Of a DNA stretch of 49,184 bases, positions 9,346 to 17,791 are shown in pieces (position 1 is the first letter of the stretch; each line of letters opens with the position of its first letter). Location: assembly GCA_002842095.1 (NCBI GenBank), contig PHCB01000017.1, forward strand, positions 1-49,184, written 5' to 3'. Under the pieces are notes generated by a model. It searched no databases, was not told the origin of the DNA, and saw only the letters and a program-made list of their open reading frames with translations. The translations under genes and the position numbers were made by a program. The stretch is from a candidate division BRC1 bacterium HGW-BRC1-1 (GTDB taxonomy: Bacteria > Sumerlaeota > Sumerlaeia > Sumerlaeales > Sumerlaeaceae).

Positions 9346-10227
9346 TCACACCTCGTCCGGGAAAAGGCGGCGTGTGCGCACGAAAACCAATCGCCCGGCA
9401 CCATAAAATATCGTGGAGAGAATGAGCAAATACACCACTGAACTCAGAGCTGGCCCCCGATGCAGAATCACCGCATCGCGATACGCCGTCACGAGATGCG
9501 CCATGGGGTTGATGTTATACCACCTGTCCGCCCACGGATACGCCTTCGCGATCATCTCGTTGGTATAAACAATCGGCGTGGCCCAGAACAAAAATTGTAG
9601 GAGGGCCACCAGCAATTGCGCCGTATCGCGCGCAAAAACCTGAACCGATGCAAGCAGATAGGCCGGGCCGATCATCAGCAGAAATTGTAATGCCGCACAC
9701 ACCAGCAACCACGGTACCGTGGCCCAGTGGACCCCCTGCACGATGGCCGCAAACACCAGAAAAAATCCGAACGCCGTCAGGAAAGGCAGAACACCCGCGA
9801 GCAGCGGTGCTATGGGCAGAATGCCCGAGGGAAACACAACTTTCTTGATGAGACTGCCGTTACCCGTGATCGATGAAGCCGCGCCCAACAACGATTCATT
9901 GAACCAGTTCCATCCCAACAGCGCCGGGCAGAGAAACATCGCATAGCCGACCGGGTGCCCCTGCACATCGAACCGCCCTCCGCGCACCAGCGTGGAGAAG
10001 ACGAGGATATACAGCCCAAGCACCACCAGCGGGTGAATGATGGACCAGAAAATCCCCAGCGACGAACCCGCATAACGCGCCCGTAGATCGCGCACCACAA
10101 ACGTATGCATCAGCCGCCGGTTCGCCCACAACTGCCGCTCAATGCCGGCCCGCGCACCCACCATCACCGGGGCCAGCGGCCTTGTCGTTTGTTCCATCTC
10201 GGAAGGTGCTTCCACGGGCCCGTTCAT
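9346..10227 (-). CDS. wzm: Wzm-type polysaccharide export ABC permease
   Basis: This 293-aa ABC-2 family permease has six predicted membrane helices and an N-terminal cytoplasmic amphipathic region (QLWANRRLMHTFVVRDLRARYAGSS), the gate-helix area typical of Wzm and TagG. Conserved features include SLGIFWSIIHPL, a membrane-interface helix pair around GNGSLIKKVVFP, and NPMAHLVTAYRDA near the C-terminus. Its ATG overlaps the stop of the upstream GHL10 gene by ATGA, and its stop lies 4 bases before wzt. With Wzt it should move the completed undecaprenyl-linked glycan across the inner membrane. A Wzm/Wzt pair implies cytoplasmic completion of the chain, in contrast to Wzy-dependent polymerisation. 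Confidence 0.93.
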   Translation of the reverse strand: MNGPVEAPSEMEQTTRPLAPVMVGARAGIERQLWANRRLMHTFVVRDLRARYAGSSLGIFWSIIHPLVVLGLYILVFSTLVRGGRFDVQGHPVGYAMFLCPALLGWNWFNESLLGAASSITGNGSLIKKVVFPSGILPIAPLLAGVLPFLTAFGFFLVFAAIVQGVHWATVPWLLVCAALQFLLMIGPAYLLASVQVFARDTAQLLVALLQFLFWATPIVYTNEMIAKAYPWADRWYNINPMAHLVTAYRDAVILHRGPALSSVVYLLILSTIFYGAGRLVFVRTRRLFPDEV

Positions 10228-12179
10228 TCGGGATGCAACGGACGGGCCTCAAGCCCGCGACGCGCCGCATCCCAGCGGTTTTGTTTATCCATCGATGTTT
10301 GCGAGAAAATCATCACGCCGCCACCCTGCTCCAGACTCTGCCGCACGGCCGCTTCAAACAACACATCGCTGTTGAGATTGGGCACATACAAACCCGGCGC
10401 CAGAGGCAGCATAAAACCCGTAACCCGCTGCGCGATCTCAATGCCACCTTCGATCGTCGTGTCCGGCGTTGGAGATTCTGTCTTTTTCACCGCCGTGTAG
10501 TACACCCCCGGCGACAAATAATCGAGCAGTTGAGCATAGCCGGTTTTACCGTAGCCCTTCGGTGCCCAGTCAAACTCGGCCGAGGGATCGTAATCCTGCG
10601 AGGCCCAGTTCACGCCCACCTCCCAATACTCCGAGTACCATCCACCCACGTAATCGCCAAGCAACACCTTGTGCTCATCGGCCAGCGCGCGGCACTTTTC
10701 GACGAACTCGCGAATGACCGATGGACGCCACGCGACCCATTTGTCGTACAGCGCACCCTTGTGCATCTCCTCCCCGGTCCACAGGTTGGCAGGCACGTAG
10801 ATATCATCGGGCCAGTGCGCGACTTTCAGCTTTTGAGATTTCTCAAAAGCCCGGCGCGACACATCGCTGAAATCGGTTTTGAAATTATCGAAACGCACAC
10901 GGTCCAGCGTCACCCCGTCCACGTCGTACCGCCCCATCACTTCCTTGATCAGCGCCAAAAGGTGTTCCTGAACTTCGGGATTTACCGGGTTGAGATAGAT
11001 CAACGGACCGCCCGCATGATCCGATTCGCGCTGCATTCGCGTTTCCATCGCCACCGAGATTCGTTCTCCCACGGCAGGCGGCGATGTTCTCGCGTCATCC
11101 CAAACAGCCACAAATCCATCGGGTGGAATCGCAAGGCTTGCAGCACCCAGCGATGCTTCTCGCACCACCGTCGTCACGCAGTCGTTTCGCGCCACAACCC
11201 ACCACGCATTGCTTCGCCCGATGCTGCTGTCGGCAGTGTCTGTGGCGCTTGTTGCCACGTTCACACCGGCCGGCGTCATCACATATATTTCGTCCAGACG
11301 ACCCATTGCGTCATTTCCCGGATCGGAAAACTCAACCTTCAGCGTACGCGCCTGCGTCCCCGAGGTTACAGGCAAACGCAATTCTGTGGCGGCGTTGGCA
11401 TCCACCGATGCCAGGTTCTTTCCATCCGCCATCAGCCGCACTCCGGGAGCCGGAACTCCGCGCGGGAAGTGCAGCACAACTTCATCAATCGCCTGCGGCT
11501 CTTTCCAATCGAGTTGCAACCAGTGGGTGGTCGTCGTGTTGTCACTCACCCAGCGGCTCGCCACCTTTCCCTTCACACCGTCGGCGGCATTTCCGGGCGT
11601 GTCCCGCGCGTACAATTTTTCGGCATAAGTCCGATTGAAAACGCTCACGCCCGCACCGGCGCGTTCGTTCACGCCCCGCGCCGTGGTTGTTTTTCCGTCA
11701 CCCCACTGCACCCCGGCCACCCGGTCATACACGACCGATTCCCATTCCGGATGCTGCCGCGCAATACCCGTCGTGGCGGCCTTGGCACCTCCCACGAACA
11801 CGTTCATCCCGGCGTGGGCCTGCATGCCGCGCTTGTGGGCCTCCTCCACCAGCACCGACAGGAAATCAAAATCCTGCGGATACCCTTCGATGGTCGACGC
11901 CCGCGGCCCCACATCGCTCTGCCAGAAGGAAACTCCGTGCCAGCTTCGCACATCGCCCACCACAATGTTGAACCCCGCGTCCTGAGCCTTGTCCAGCATG
12001 GCAGACACCGCCTCGCGGCTCGCCAACGCTATCGGGTCAGATTCATTATCCAGCCACAACATGCGGGGTGGCAACGGCAACGTGGGCTTCTCGGCGCGCT
12101 TCTCCGCCGCGCTCACAGCAACCGCCCCCGCTACCAGCAACATTGCCCCCAATGCCAGACTACGTTTCATCCTCATCAT
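10224..12179 (-). CDS. GHL10-type glycoside hydrolase with inserted F5/8C-like domain, secreted
   Basis: This 651-aa protein has a signal peptide (MMRMKRSLALGAMLLVAGAV, cleavage near SAA). Residues ~38-180 begin a GHL10-like TIM barrel (PRMLWLDN; FNIVVGDVRSW; EEAHKRGMQAHAGMNVF). The barrel resumes at ~385 (LIYLNPVNPEVQEHLL; YDVDGVTLDRVRFDNF), which matches the strand carrying catalytic acids in this superfamily. Between them, residues ~180-303 resemble an F5/8 type C (discoidin-like) sandwich (NAADGVKGKVASRWVSD; HWLQLDWKEPQAIDEVVLHF). The start overlaps the TPR gene stop by ATGA. In this operon it may trim or modify the glycan in the periplasm. The substrate is not predictable. Confidence 0.8.
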   Translation of the reverse strand: MMRMKRSLALGAMLLVAGAVAVSAAEKRAEKPTLPLPPRMLWLDNESDPIALASREAVSAMLDKAQDAGFNIVVGDVRSWHGVSFWQSDVGPRASTIEGYPQDFDFLSVLVEEAHKRGMQAHAGMNVFVGGAKAATTGIARQHPEWESVVYDRVAGVQWGDGKTTTARGVNERAGAGVSVFNRTYAEKLYARDTPGNAADGVKGKVASRWVSDNTTTTHWLQLDWKEPQAIDEVVLHFPRGVPAPGVRLMADGKNLASVDANAATELRLPVTSGTQARTLKVEFSDPGNDAMGRLDEIYVMTPAGVNVATSATDTADSSIGRSNAWWVVARNDCVTTVVREASLGAASLAIPPDGFVAVWDDARTSPPAVGERISVAMETRMQRESDHAGGPLIYLNPVNPEVQEHLLALIKEVMGRYDVDGVTLDRVRFDNFKTDFSDVSRRAFEKSQKLKVAHWPDDIYVPANLWTGEEMHKGALYDKWVAWRPSVIREFVEKCRALADEHKVLLGDYVGGWYSEYWEVGVNWASQDYDPSAEFDWAPKGYGKTGYAQLLDYLSPGVYYTAVKKTESPTPDTTIEGGIEIAQRVTGFMLPLAPGLYVPNLNSDVLFEAAVRQSLEQGGGVMIFSQTSMDKQNRWDAARRGLEARPLHPE

Positions 12180-15067
12180 TCCTTACCTTTCTCTACCGGG
12201 GGCTGGCCTTTTTCCACACGGGCCAACGCTGCCCGGGCTTTGCGCACCAAGACAAAATCCTGTGCGCCGGAATCGACATACAACCGCAGCAACCGCTTCG
12301 AAAGCTCGGGATCCTTCAAATCGCCATACGCCACCAGCGCAGCTTCATACATGCCCGCGAGAGCCTTGTCGTCGTCCGGTCGCCGATTCGCCAGTTCCAC
12401 CCATGCCGTTACCGCCTCGCGCCCCTCCCCCGCCTGGCGATGTACTTCGCCAATGTTGAAACGCGCGGTAACCGCCGTCTGTGAATCGGGGAATTTCTCC
12501 ACCACCACCCGATACGCTTCCAATGCTTTCGTGGCATCCTGCTTCACATAATACAACTGCCCCAGCAGCAGATAGCTGTCGGGCAGAAGCGGACTTTCGG
12601 GCAGCTTTGCCTGCATTTCGCGGAGGAATTTTTCCGCACGATCCTCCGCCTTCACCTGCATGAAAAGCTTCGAGGCGCTCAGATAAAACTCTGACTTTCC
12701 CGGAATCTCGCGTTCGCGGCACGCATCGAGATAATCCAGCAGTGCGGGCACCGTCGCGGCATCGTTGGCCAGTCGCAACATGGCCGCGAAAAGTTGGGGC
12801 TGGGCATACGGCTGTCCGTTGAGCCCGGTCTCGAAAATCCGGCGATAAATCGCCTCGCTCTTCTCCAGGGCCCCCTCCACCCGCAGCGCGTCGGCGTACT
12901 TCAGCCAAACTTCGTAATCGTTCGGATCGATGTTCAGCGAGGTCTCATAAAAATGAAGCGCATCGGCTGCGAAACCATTTTCGTCCAGAACTCCCGCCGC
13001 CATGGCCTGCACCTTCGCCGAGCTGGTGTTGCGGTCCGCCAGTTCCAACGCCACCTTCTTCGCGGTCTCGACCTCGCCGCGCACCTGCAACAGCCGCATG
13101 AGCGCCGAGTAGTTATCGGGGATCATCGGCTGCAACTCAATCAGCCGGCGATAAACACGCATGGCCAATTCGGTTCCGGCGAAGTCCACAGCATGCACCA
13201 CGGGCAGCGGTTTGCTCTCGTCCTTCGTGGTTCCGGTTCCCGTGGCGCCCGTGTCCAATTCCACCGGTGCCGTCGCGTATTGCGTGGCCAGTTCCGCCAC
13301 GAACCGCAGCATCTGCACGTTATCCCAGTCATTCTCCAGATACCGTGCGTAATGCTCCATCTCTTCGCCATGCAGGCCGTTGGCCGCGCTGATCCTCGCG
13401 CGCAGCAACAGCAACTGCCACTGATCGGGCGAGGCAAGGCGACGGTCCACCCGCGTTACCAGATCGTCGGCCAGCTTCACGTCCGTCAGCGACCTCAACA
13501 CAATGTCGCCCATGACCTGCAGATCGCTGAAGTTCGCCGCCGATGCCAGTTCAACCCACGTGTCCAGCACCTGCGCCGCAGTGCCTCCGCGCAACGCCGC
13601 GCTCATGGCAAGTTCACACAGCCGCTGTCGCTCCTCGGGGCTCACCCGGTTCACATCCAGCGGGGCCAGCACCTCCAGGGCTTCCTGGGGGTTTGATGTG
13701 GCGAGATTCTGTTCGGCCAGCATCAGCCGAATGCCCGTGTCCGTCGGTTGCTCCGCCAGCAAAATGTTGAGAATCGGAATCGCTTCCGGCGCGCGGCCCG
13801 CTGCTGCCAGAGCCCGGGCCCGCTCATACGCCACCACGGGAGTGTTCCCCGCGCTTGCACTCGTCAGCAGATCCAGCGCTTCCGTTTCCACGCCCTCGCG
13901 CAGGGCCATGCGTGCCGCCAGCCAGTATTCGATGCCGGTGGCGTTGCCACTATCCAACTCGCGGTTCAGCCACGCCTTCAGCGCGGCGAACAAACGCTCC
14001 TCCAGCGCACGCCGGATGATCAGATCGCCCAGCCCCAGAGCCTTCGCATAGTCCGCCTCGTTCACCATGGTGGAACGAATCATCCGGCCGATCTCGGAAG
14101 GCCTGTTGCCGGAGAGTTTCAGAAACTCGATGAAGAACGACCGCTTTTCCCAGGGGCCGAAGTTGCCGTCCACCGCACCGAGAAGCACCGCGCGCGCTTT
14201 GTCGAATTCGCGCAGATCACGATGCACCCGTGCCGTGAGCCAGACCAACGGGAAATAGCCGGGATTCGCCGCGCTGGCCTTGTCCAGCGTAGCCTGCGCG
14301 CGAAGCGTTTCATCGGCCACAACGGCCAGCCGGGCCAGCGAAATCCAGTAGTCCGGGTCGCCCTTGCGGTCGCGCTCGTACTCCGTCATCACACCGGGCA
14401 GGCGATCCGCTTTCCCCGTTCGCGCATAAAAATGCGCCAGTTGAACGTAATATTTTCCCGGCAGCACCGAGACCCGAATCGCCTCGCGATACAACGCCTC
14501 GCTGTCGGTCTGCAGGCCCAGCACCAACGATGTGCGGATGGCGGCGTTCAGGGCGAACTCAGTGCCGGGGTTGTTCCGCACCAGTTCCCGCGCCAGCAGA
14601 TAAGCTTCGCCCATCATGTTACGCCGCTCAAATTTCTGGACCTGTAGTTCCTGCGACATGGTGGTCGATTTGTCGACCTTGATGGGCAACTGCTCGGACA
14701 AGTTTTCCGCTTTCAACGGCAGAGGCTCCGAGGTCGTCAGTTCCAGCACTTGCGTTGCCGTCTCAATCTCATCTTTTTTTACCGGAGCCGCCACCGGCGC
14801 CGTTACCTGCTCGGCCGTAACGGAAGTCTCGCCCATCACCACCGACGTCACCGGCAGCGTCGTCATCCGCGCCGCAGTCTCGACATCAAAAAAGTCAGTC
14901 CCCAACCGCAGGCTGCCGGTCGTGGCGGACAATGCCGATTGCGTGGCCGACGTCGTTTCCTGCGCCCGCGTTTCCACGCTGATACCCAGCAGAAGCACGG
15001 CGCAGATGACCGTGGCCAAACGCGCAGAGGCAACTTTTCGAGAATTCGTCATCATGAGAAGCGTCAC
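12176..15067 (-). CDS. Large secreted/periplasmic TPR protein (963 aa)
   Basis: The N-terminus (RLATVICAVLLLGISVETRAQ) is a signal peptide, followed by a low-complexity Thr/Val-rich segment to ~residue 130. The rest is a long superhelix of TPR and TPR-like units: for example FERRNMMGEAYLLARELVRNNPG, YEVWLKYADALRVEGALEKSEAIYRRIF and LLGQLYYVKQDATKALEAYRVVVEKFPDS, and finally a Lys/Glu-rich tail. The GTG at 15067 overlaps the upstream GT4 stop by GTGA; ATG codons a few residues on (MMTNSRKV) are alternatives. Large TPR proteins in exopolysaccharide clusters act as scaffolds for export across the periplasm and outer membrane (AlgK- and PelB-like). That role is inferred from context, as no outer-membrane barrel gene is present here. 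Confidence 0.82.
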   Translation of the reverse strand: MTLLMMTNSRKVASARLATVICAVLLLGISVETRAQETTSATQSALSATTGSLRLGTDFFDVETAARMTTLPVTSVVMGETSVTAEQVTAPVAAPVKKDEIETATQVLELTTSEPLPLKAENLSEQLPIKVDKSTTMSQELQVQKFERRNMMGEAYLLARELVRNNPGTEFALNAAIRTSLVLGLQTDSEALYREAIRVSVLPGKYYVQLAHFYARTGKADRLPGVMTEYERDRKGDPDYWISLARLAVVADETLRAQATLDKASAANPGYFPLVWLTARVHRDLREFDKARAVLLGAVDGNFGPWEKRSFFIEFLKLSGNRPSEIGRMIRSTMVNEADYAKALGLGDLIIRRALEERLFAALKAWLNRELDSGNATGIEYWLAARMALREGVETEALDLLTSASAGNTPVVAYERARALAAAGRAPEAIPILNILLAEQPTDTGIRLMLAEQNLATSNPQEALEVLAPLDVNRVSPEERQRLCELAMSAALRGGTAAQVLDTWVELASAANFSDLQVMGDIVLRSLTDVKLADDLVTRVDRRLASPDQWQLLLLRARISAANGLHGEEMEHYARYLENDWDNVQMLRFVAELATQYATAPVELDTGATGTGTTKDESKPLPVVHAVDFAGTELAMRVYRRLIELQPMIPDNYSALMRLLQVRGEVETAKKVALELADRNTSSAKVQAMAAGVLDENGFAADALHFYETSLNIDPNDYEVWLKYADALRVEGALEKSEAIYRRIFETGLNGQPYAQPQLFAAMLRLANDAATVPALLDYLDACREREIPGKSEFYLSASKLFMQVKAEDRAEKFLREMQAKLPESPLLPDSYLLLGQLYYVKQDATKALEAYRVVVEKFPDSQTAVTARFNIGEVHRQAGEGREAVTAWVELANRRPDDDKALAGMYEAALVAYGDLKDPELSKRLLRLYVDSGAQDFVLVRKARAALARVEKGQPPVEKGKE

Positions 15068-16224
15068 CTTGTGGCTTCTCCCACGGTCTCGGCAAGAAAT
15101 GTCTCCAACGGCGCGCGGAAATCCTTTCCGCCGAAATCCTGCGCAACTTCATCGCGCACGCGGGCAATCATCGGAGCACGACTTTCACGATGCCGCGCCT
15201 CATAGGTCAGCACCGCCGCCAACGCTGCCGCATCGCCCGGCTTCACCAAAGCACCGCGACGCCCCCCCCGCAGCAGCAGCGCGCAATCGCCCACGTCGGT
15301 ACAAACCACCGGTGTTCCGCAGACCAACGCTTCCACTATTAGAATGGGCAATGCCTCATTGCGCGATGCGGAAACAAACAGATCCGCCGATGCCAGCGCC
15401 GTGGGCATGTCACTGACAAGACCCGTGAAATGCACCCGACCCTTCAGCCGTCCCATCTGGGCGCGACGTTCCAGTTCCCCTGCAAAATCTGCGCTTTCGG
15501 CCGGAGCCTCCCCTGTCAAAACCACTCGCAACGGTACACCCGCGGCCAGCGCCACGGCGGCGGCTTCCAGCAACACGTCCGCCCCCTTGCGCGCAAACAA
15601 TCCGTTGGCCAGCACCACCACATCATCCGCAGCAGCACCCCAGCTTTGGCGCAGTTCCTCGTTGCGACGCGCCGCCAGCAGTCGATCCACATCAACCCAA
15701 TTTCGCACCACCAGTTTGCGCGCGACGCTCGGCGCGGGAAACGCCTCCACGCCCGTCTGCGAAGCATAAAGTAATCCCCGCGACAACCGCTCGATCACCC
15801 ACAGCTTCACCCGCAGTTTGCGTCCGGGCGGGTTCTCCACCGTTTCGTGAACATGCCACACCACCGGCACCCGCGCCAGGACCGCCGCCAGACCCGCAAA
15901 AACCGTTGAGGTGGAATTGATATACGCGAGATCGAACTTTCCACGCCGTAACGTCTTCGCCAGACGCAGCACATATCCCCCCCGCCCGGCCAGCAAACGC
16001 ATCCGCGACCACGCACCGCCAGCCGCATCCAGACTAACTTCCGCGTTGGGCACCACAACCGGTTCCACGCCCATCGACTTCGCCCGTCCTGCCAGCGGCC
16101 CCTCCCCCGGCAGCACAAGCGTGCAGTCAAACCGCGCGGGATCCAACTGCCTCACGGTATCCAACAGGGCCACCCCTGCCCCTGAAACCTCCGACAAGTG
16201 AGCCACCATGGCGCAACGGATCAT
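15064..16224 (-). CDS. Glycosyltransferase family 4 (GT-B)
   Basis: This 386-aa GT-B enzyme has an N-terminal acceptor domain (MIRCAMVAHLSEVSGAGVAL; FDLAYINSTSTVFAGL) and a C-terminal donor domain with LANGLFARKGADVLLEAA and ASRNEALPILIVEALVCGTPVV. The motif E-A-L-P-I-L-I-V-E supplies the EX7E pair. The ATG overlaps the ligase-like gene's stop by ATGA. It is the second gene of the run, so is expected to be highly expressed and may act early in glycan assembly. Donor sugar unknown. Confidence 0.88.
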   Translation of the reverse strand: MIRCAMVAHLSEVSGAGVALLDTVRQLDPARFDCTLVLPGEGPLAGRAKSMGVEPVVVPNAEVSLDAAGGAWSRMRLLAGRGGYVLRLAKTLRRGKFDLAYINSTSTVFAGLAAVLARVPVVWHVHETVENPPGRKLRVKLWVIERLSRGLLYASQTGVEAFPAPSVARKLVVRNWVDVDRLLAARRNEELRQSWGAAADDVVVLANGLFARKGADVLLEAAAVALAAGVPLRVVLTGEAPAESADFAGELERRAQMGRLKGRVHFTGLVSDMPTALASADLFVSASRNEALPILIVEALVCGTPVVCTDVGDCALLLRGGRRGALVKPGDAAALAAVLTYEARHRESRAPMIARVRDEVAQDFGGKDFRAPLETFLAETVGEATR

Positions 16225-17693
16225 GCTGTGTCAGGCCCCGCCACAACGTCTGCGTTTAACTCCTGCGCTCCAACCACCCCGTCTCCCGGCGTCGGCCCGC
16301 GCAGCAACAACCGTTCATCCATCAGCAGCGCCACGCCCATCATCACCCAGTTTCGCACATAAAGGAAATTATCCTGAATCATCGCGCTCAGCAGCGCAAA
16401 CAGACTCCACGTCAGCACCAGGGCCGCCAGGTTCACAGCCAGCAAATCATCAGTTTCCAGAGCCCGGCGCCGCAAGCGCCACGCCCGCCAGATGATGGTG
16501 CCCATCAAAACAAAATAACTTCCGAGGCCCACGATACCGGTCTCACTCAGCAACTGCCAGTAGCCGAAATCAGGAAACCGCAAACGGGTGCGCTCCTGAT
16601 ACTGAATGGCATGCGTCGGATAATCGGGGGGGATAAATTCCGGCCAGCTCACAGGAAACGAACCCAGCCCCACCCCGAAAAAAGGATGCGCGGCAAACAT
16701 CTGCTGCCCCACCAGAAACGTGTCGCGCCGCTCCAGATAGGAAACATCGGTCTTAACTTCCCGCACCGACAAAAACCGTTTTACCAGCATCGGCAAAATC
16801 GTGGCCGCCACCAGCACGCCCCCCGCCACCACAAAGCCCAACACCAGCGTGCGGTTGCGATATCGAAACAGCCACGCACAGGCGCCTCCCACCACCGGGA
16901 TGAACACCAGCGTCTGGCGGTTGAAGGTAACAAGGGCCGCGACAATCATCACGCATCCCATCGTCATGGCCAGAACCCGACCCGCGGTGAAACGTAACTG
17001 CGAAAATAGGAAGAAGACAAAGGGGAGCGCAAAAACGAGATTCCATCCGAATACGATGGAATTTTTCGCGCCCCCCGTAATGCGATTCTGGCCGGCAAAG
17101 CGCCCGGAGAAATCCGTCAGCAGCCCCTTTTGGGCGGCCTCCATCAAACCGGCGACGGCGGAAAAAAAAGTGAGCCCCACCACCAGCCATGCCAGCGCAT
17201 TCACACTGCGCTCGGTGCGCAACATCCCCGCCACACACCATGCCATCAGAAAGTACACCACCACACTGCGACCGTGCTCCCAACCCCGCACGAGGTCCAA
17301 ACCCGTCAAAGCGTTCACCGTGAAGTACAGCGATATAAGCGCCAGCAGAGGGAGCATGCGGCTTTCCACCTTCAGCGCATTGCCCCGCAATTTCCACACG
17401 ATAAAGGAGAGAAAAAACAATATCGCCAAAGGCTGATTGACCGATATTCCAACGCCAGGCAAGCGGGTGTCGGCAAAGAACAAAGCGGAAAAATAAAGCG
17501 CGAACGGCACCACCGGATGCACCAACCCGGCAACCAGAACAGCCCCCACCGCCGCCACCGCCAGTGCCCCCGTCATGCCAAAAAAGACAATCGGCTTGGG
17601 AAGCAACCACATGACCAGCAGCACGCCCAGAGCCATCACGAACGCAAAGCGCCGTGTGGTCAGAAATTCAATGGACTTATCCGCTGCCTGCAT
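16221..17693 (-). CDS. O-antigen ligase/polymerase-family membrane protein (Wzy_C-like)
   Basis: This 490-aa protein has about twelve membrane helices and one large outside loop before the last helices, the topology of WaaL and Wzy proteins. The C-terminal Wzy_C signature is visible as PDFGYWQLLSETGIVGLG, although the usual leading His-Asn is replaced by Phe-Gly. The outside loop contains VGLGSFPVSWPEFIPPDY, as in ligases. It is the first gene of the eleven-gene minus-strand run; a GGTGGA Shine-Dalgarno lies about 9 bases before the ATG at 17693. Because the operon also encodes Wzm/Wzt, this protein more likely acts as a ligase attaching the exported chain to an acceptor than as a polymerase, but the two cannot be separated by sequence. 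Confidence 0.85.
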   Translation of the reverse strand: MQAADKSIEFLTTRRFAFVMALGVLLVMWLLPKPIVFFGMTGALAVAAVGAVLVAGLVHPVVPFALYFSALFFADTRLPGVGISVNQPLAILFFLSFIVWKLRGNALKVESRMLPLLALISLYFTVNALTGLDLVRGWEHGRSVVVYFLMAWCVAGMLRTERSVNALAWLVVGLTFFSAVAGLMEAAQKGLLTDFSGRFAGQNRITGGAKNSIVFGWNLVFALPFVFFLFSQLRFTAGRVLAMTMGCVMIVAALVTFNRQTLVFIPVVGGACAWLFRYRNRTLVLGFVVAGGVLVAATILPMLVKRFLSVREVKTDVSYLERRDTFLVGQQMFAAHPFFGVGLGSFPVSWPEFIPPDYPTHAIQYQERTRLRFPDFGYWQLLSETGIVGLGSYFVLMGTIIWRAWRLRRRALETDDLLAVNLAALVLTWSLFALLSAMIQDNFLYVRNWVMMGVALLMDERLLLRGPTPGDGVVGAQELNADVVAGPDTA

Positions 17694-17716
17694 TATGCTT
17701 CCACCAAGGGATCAAA

Positions 17717-17747
17717 TTGACGCAATCGTCCCACTTCACGGTATATA
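17717..17747 (+). promoter_or_regulatory. Candidate sigma70-type promoter for the TPR-murB unit in a divergent region
   Basis: TTGACG (17717-17722) is followed after 19 bases by TATATA (17742-17747); a TATAAA register two bases later gives a 21-base spacer. The spacing is longer than ideal. A start site just after it would make the ATG at 17756 leaderless, which supports translation from 17792. The palindromic TATATA could also serve the divergent polysaccharide operon, but no good -35 was found on that strand. Confidence 0.4.
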
Positions 17748-17791
17748 AATTCACCATGTCAAAGCCTCGTACGTCAAGGACGCCATCAACT

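Noticed and set aside
7794-9425. 543-aa plus-strand open frame
   Set aside because: Antisense to wzt, which has complete ABC motifs.
10182-12551. 789-aa plus-strand open frame
   Set aside because: Lies opposite the GHL10 gene, whose signal peptide, domains and overlap starts are convincing; the composition is a His/Arg-rich shadow.
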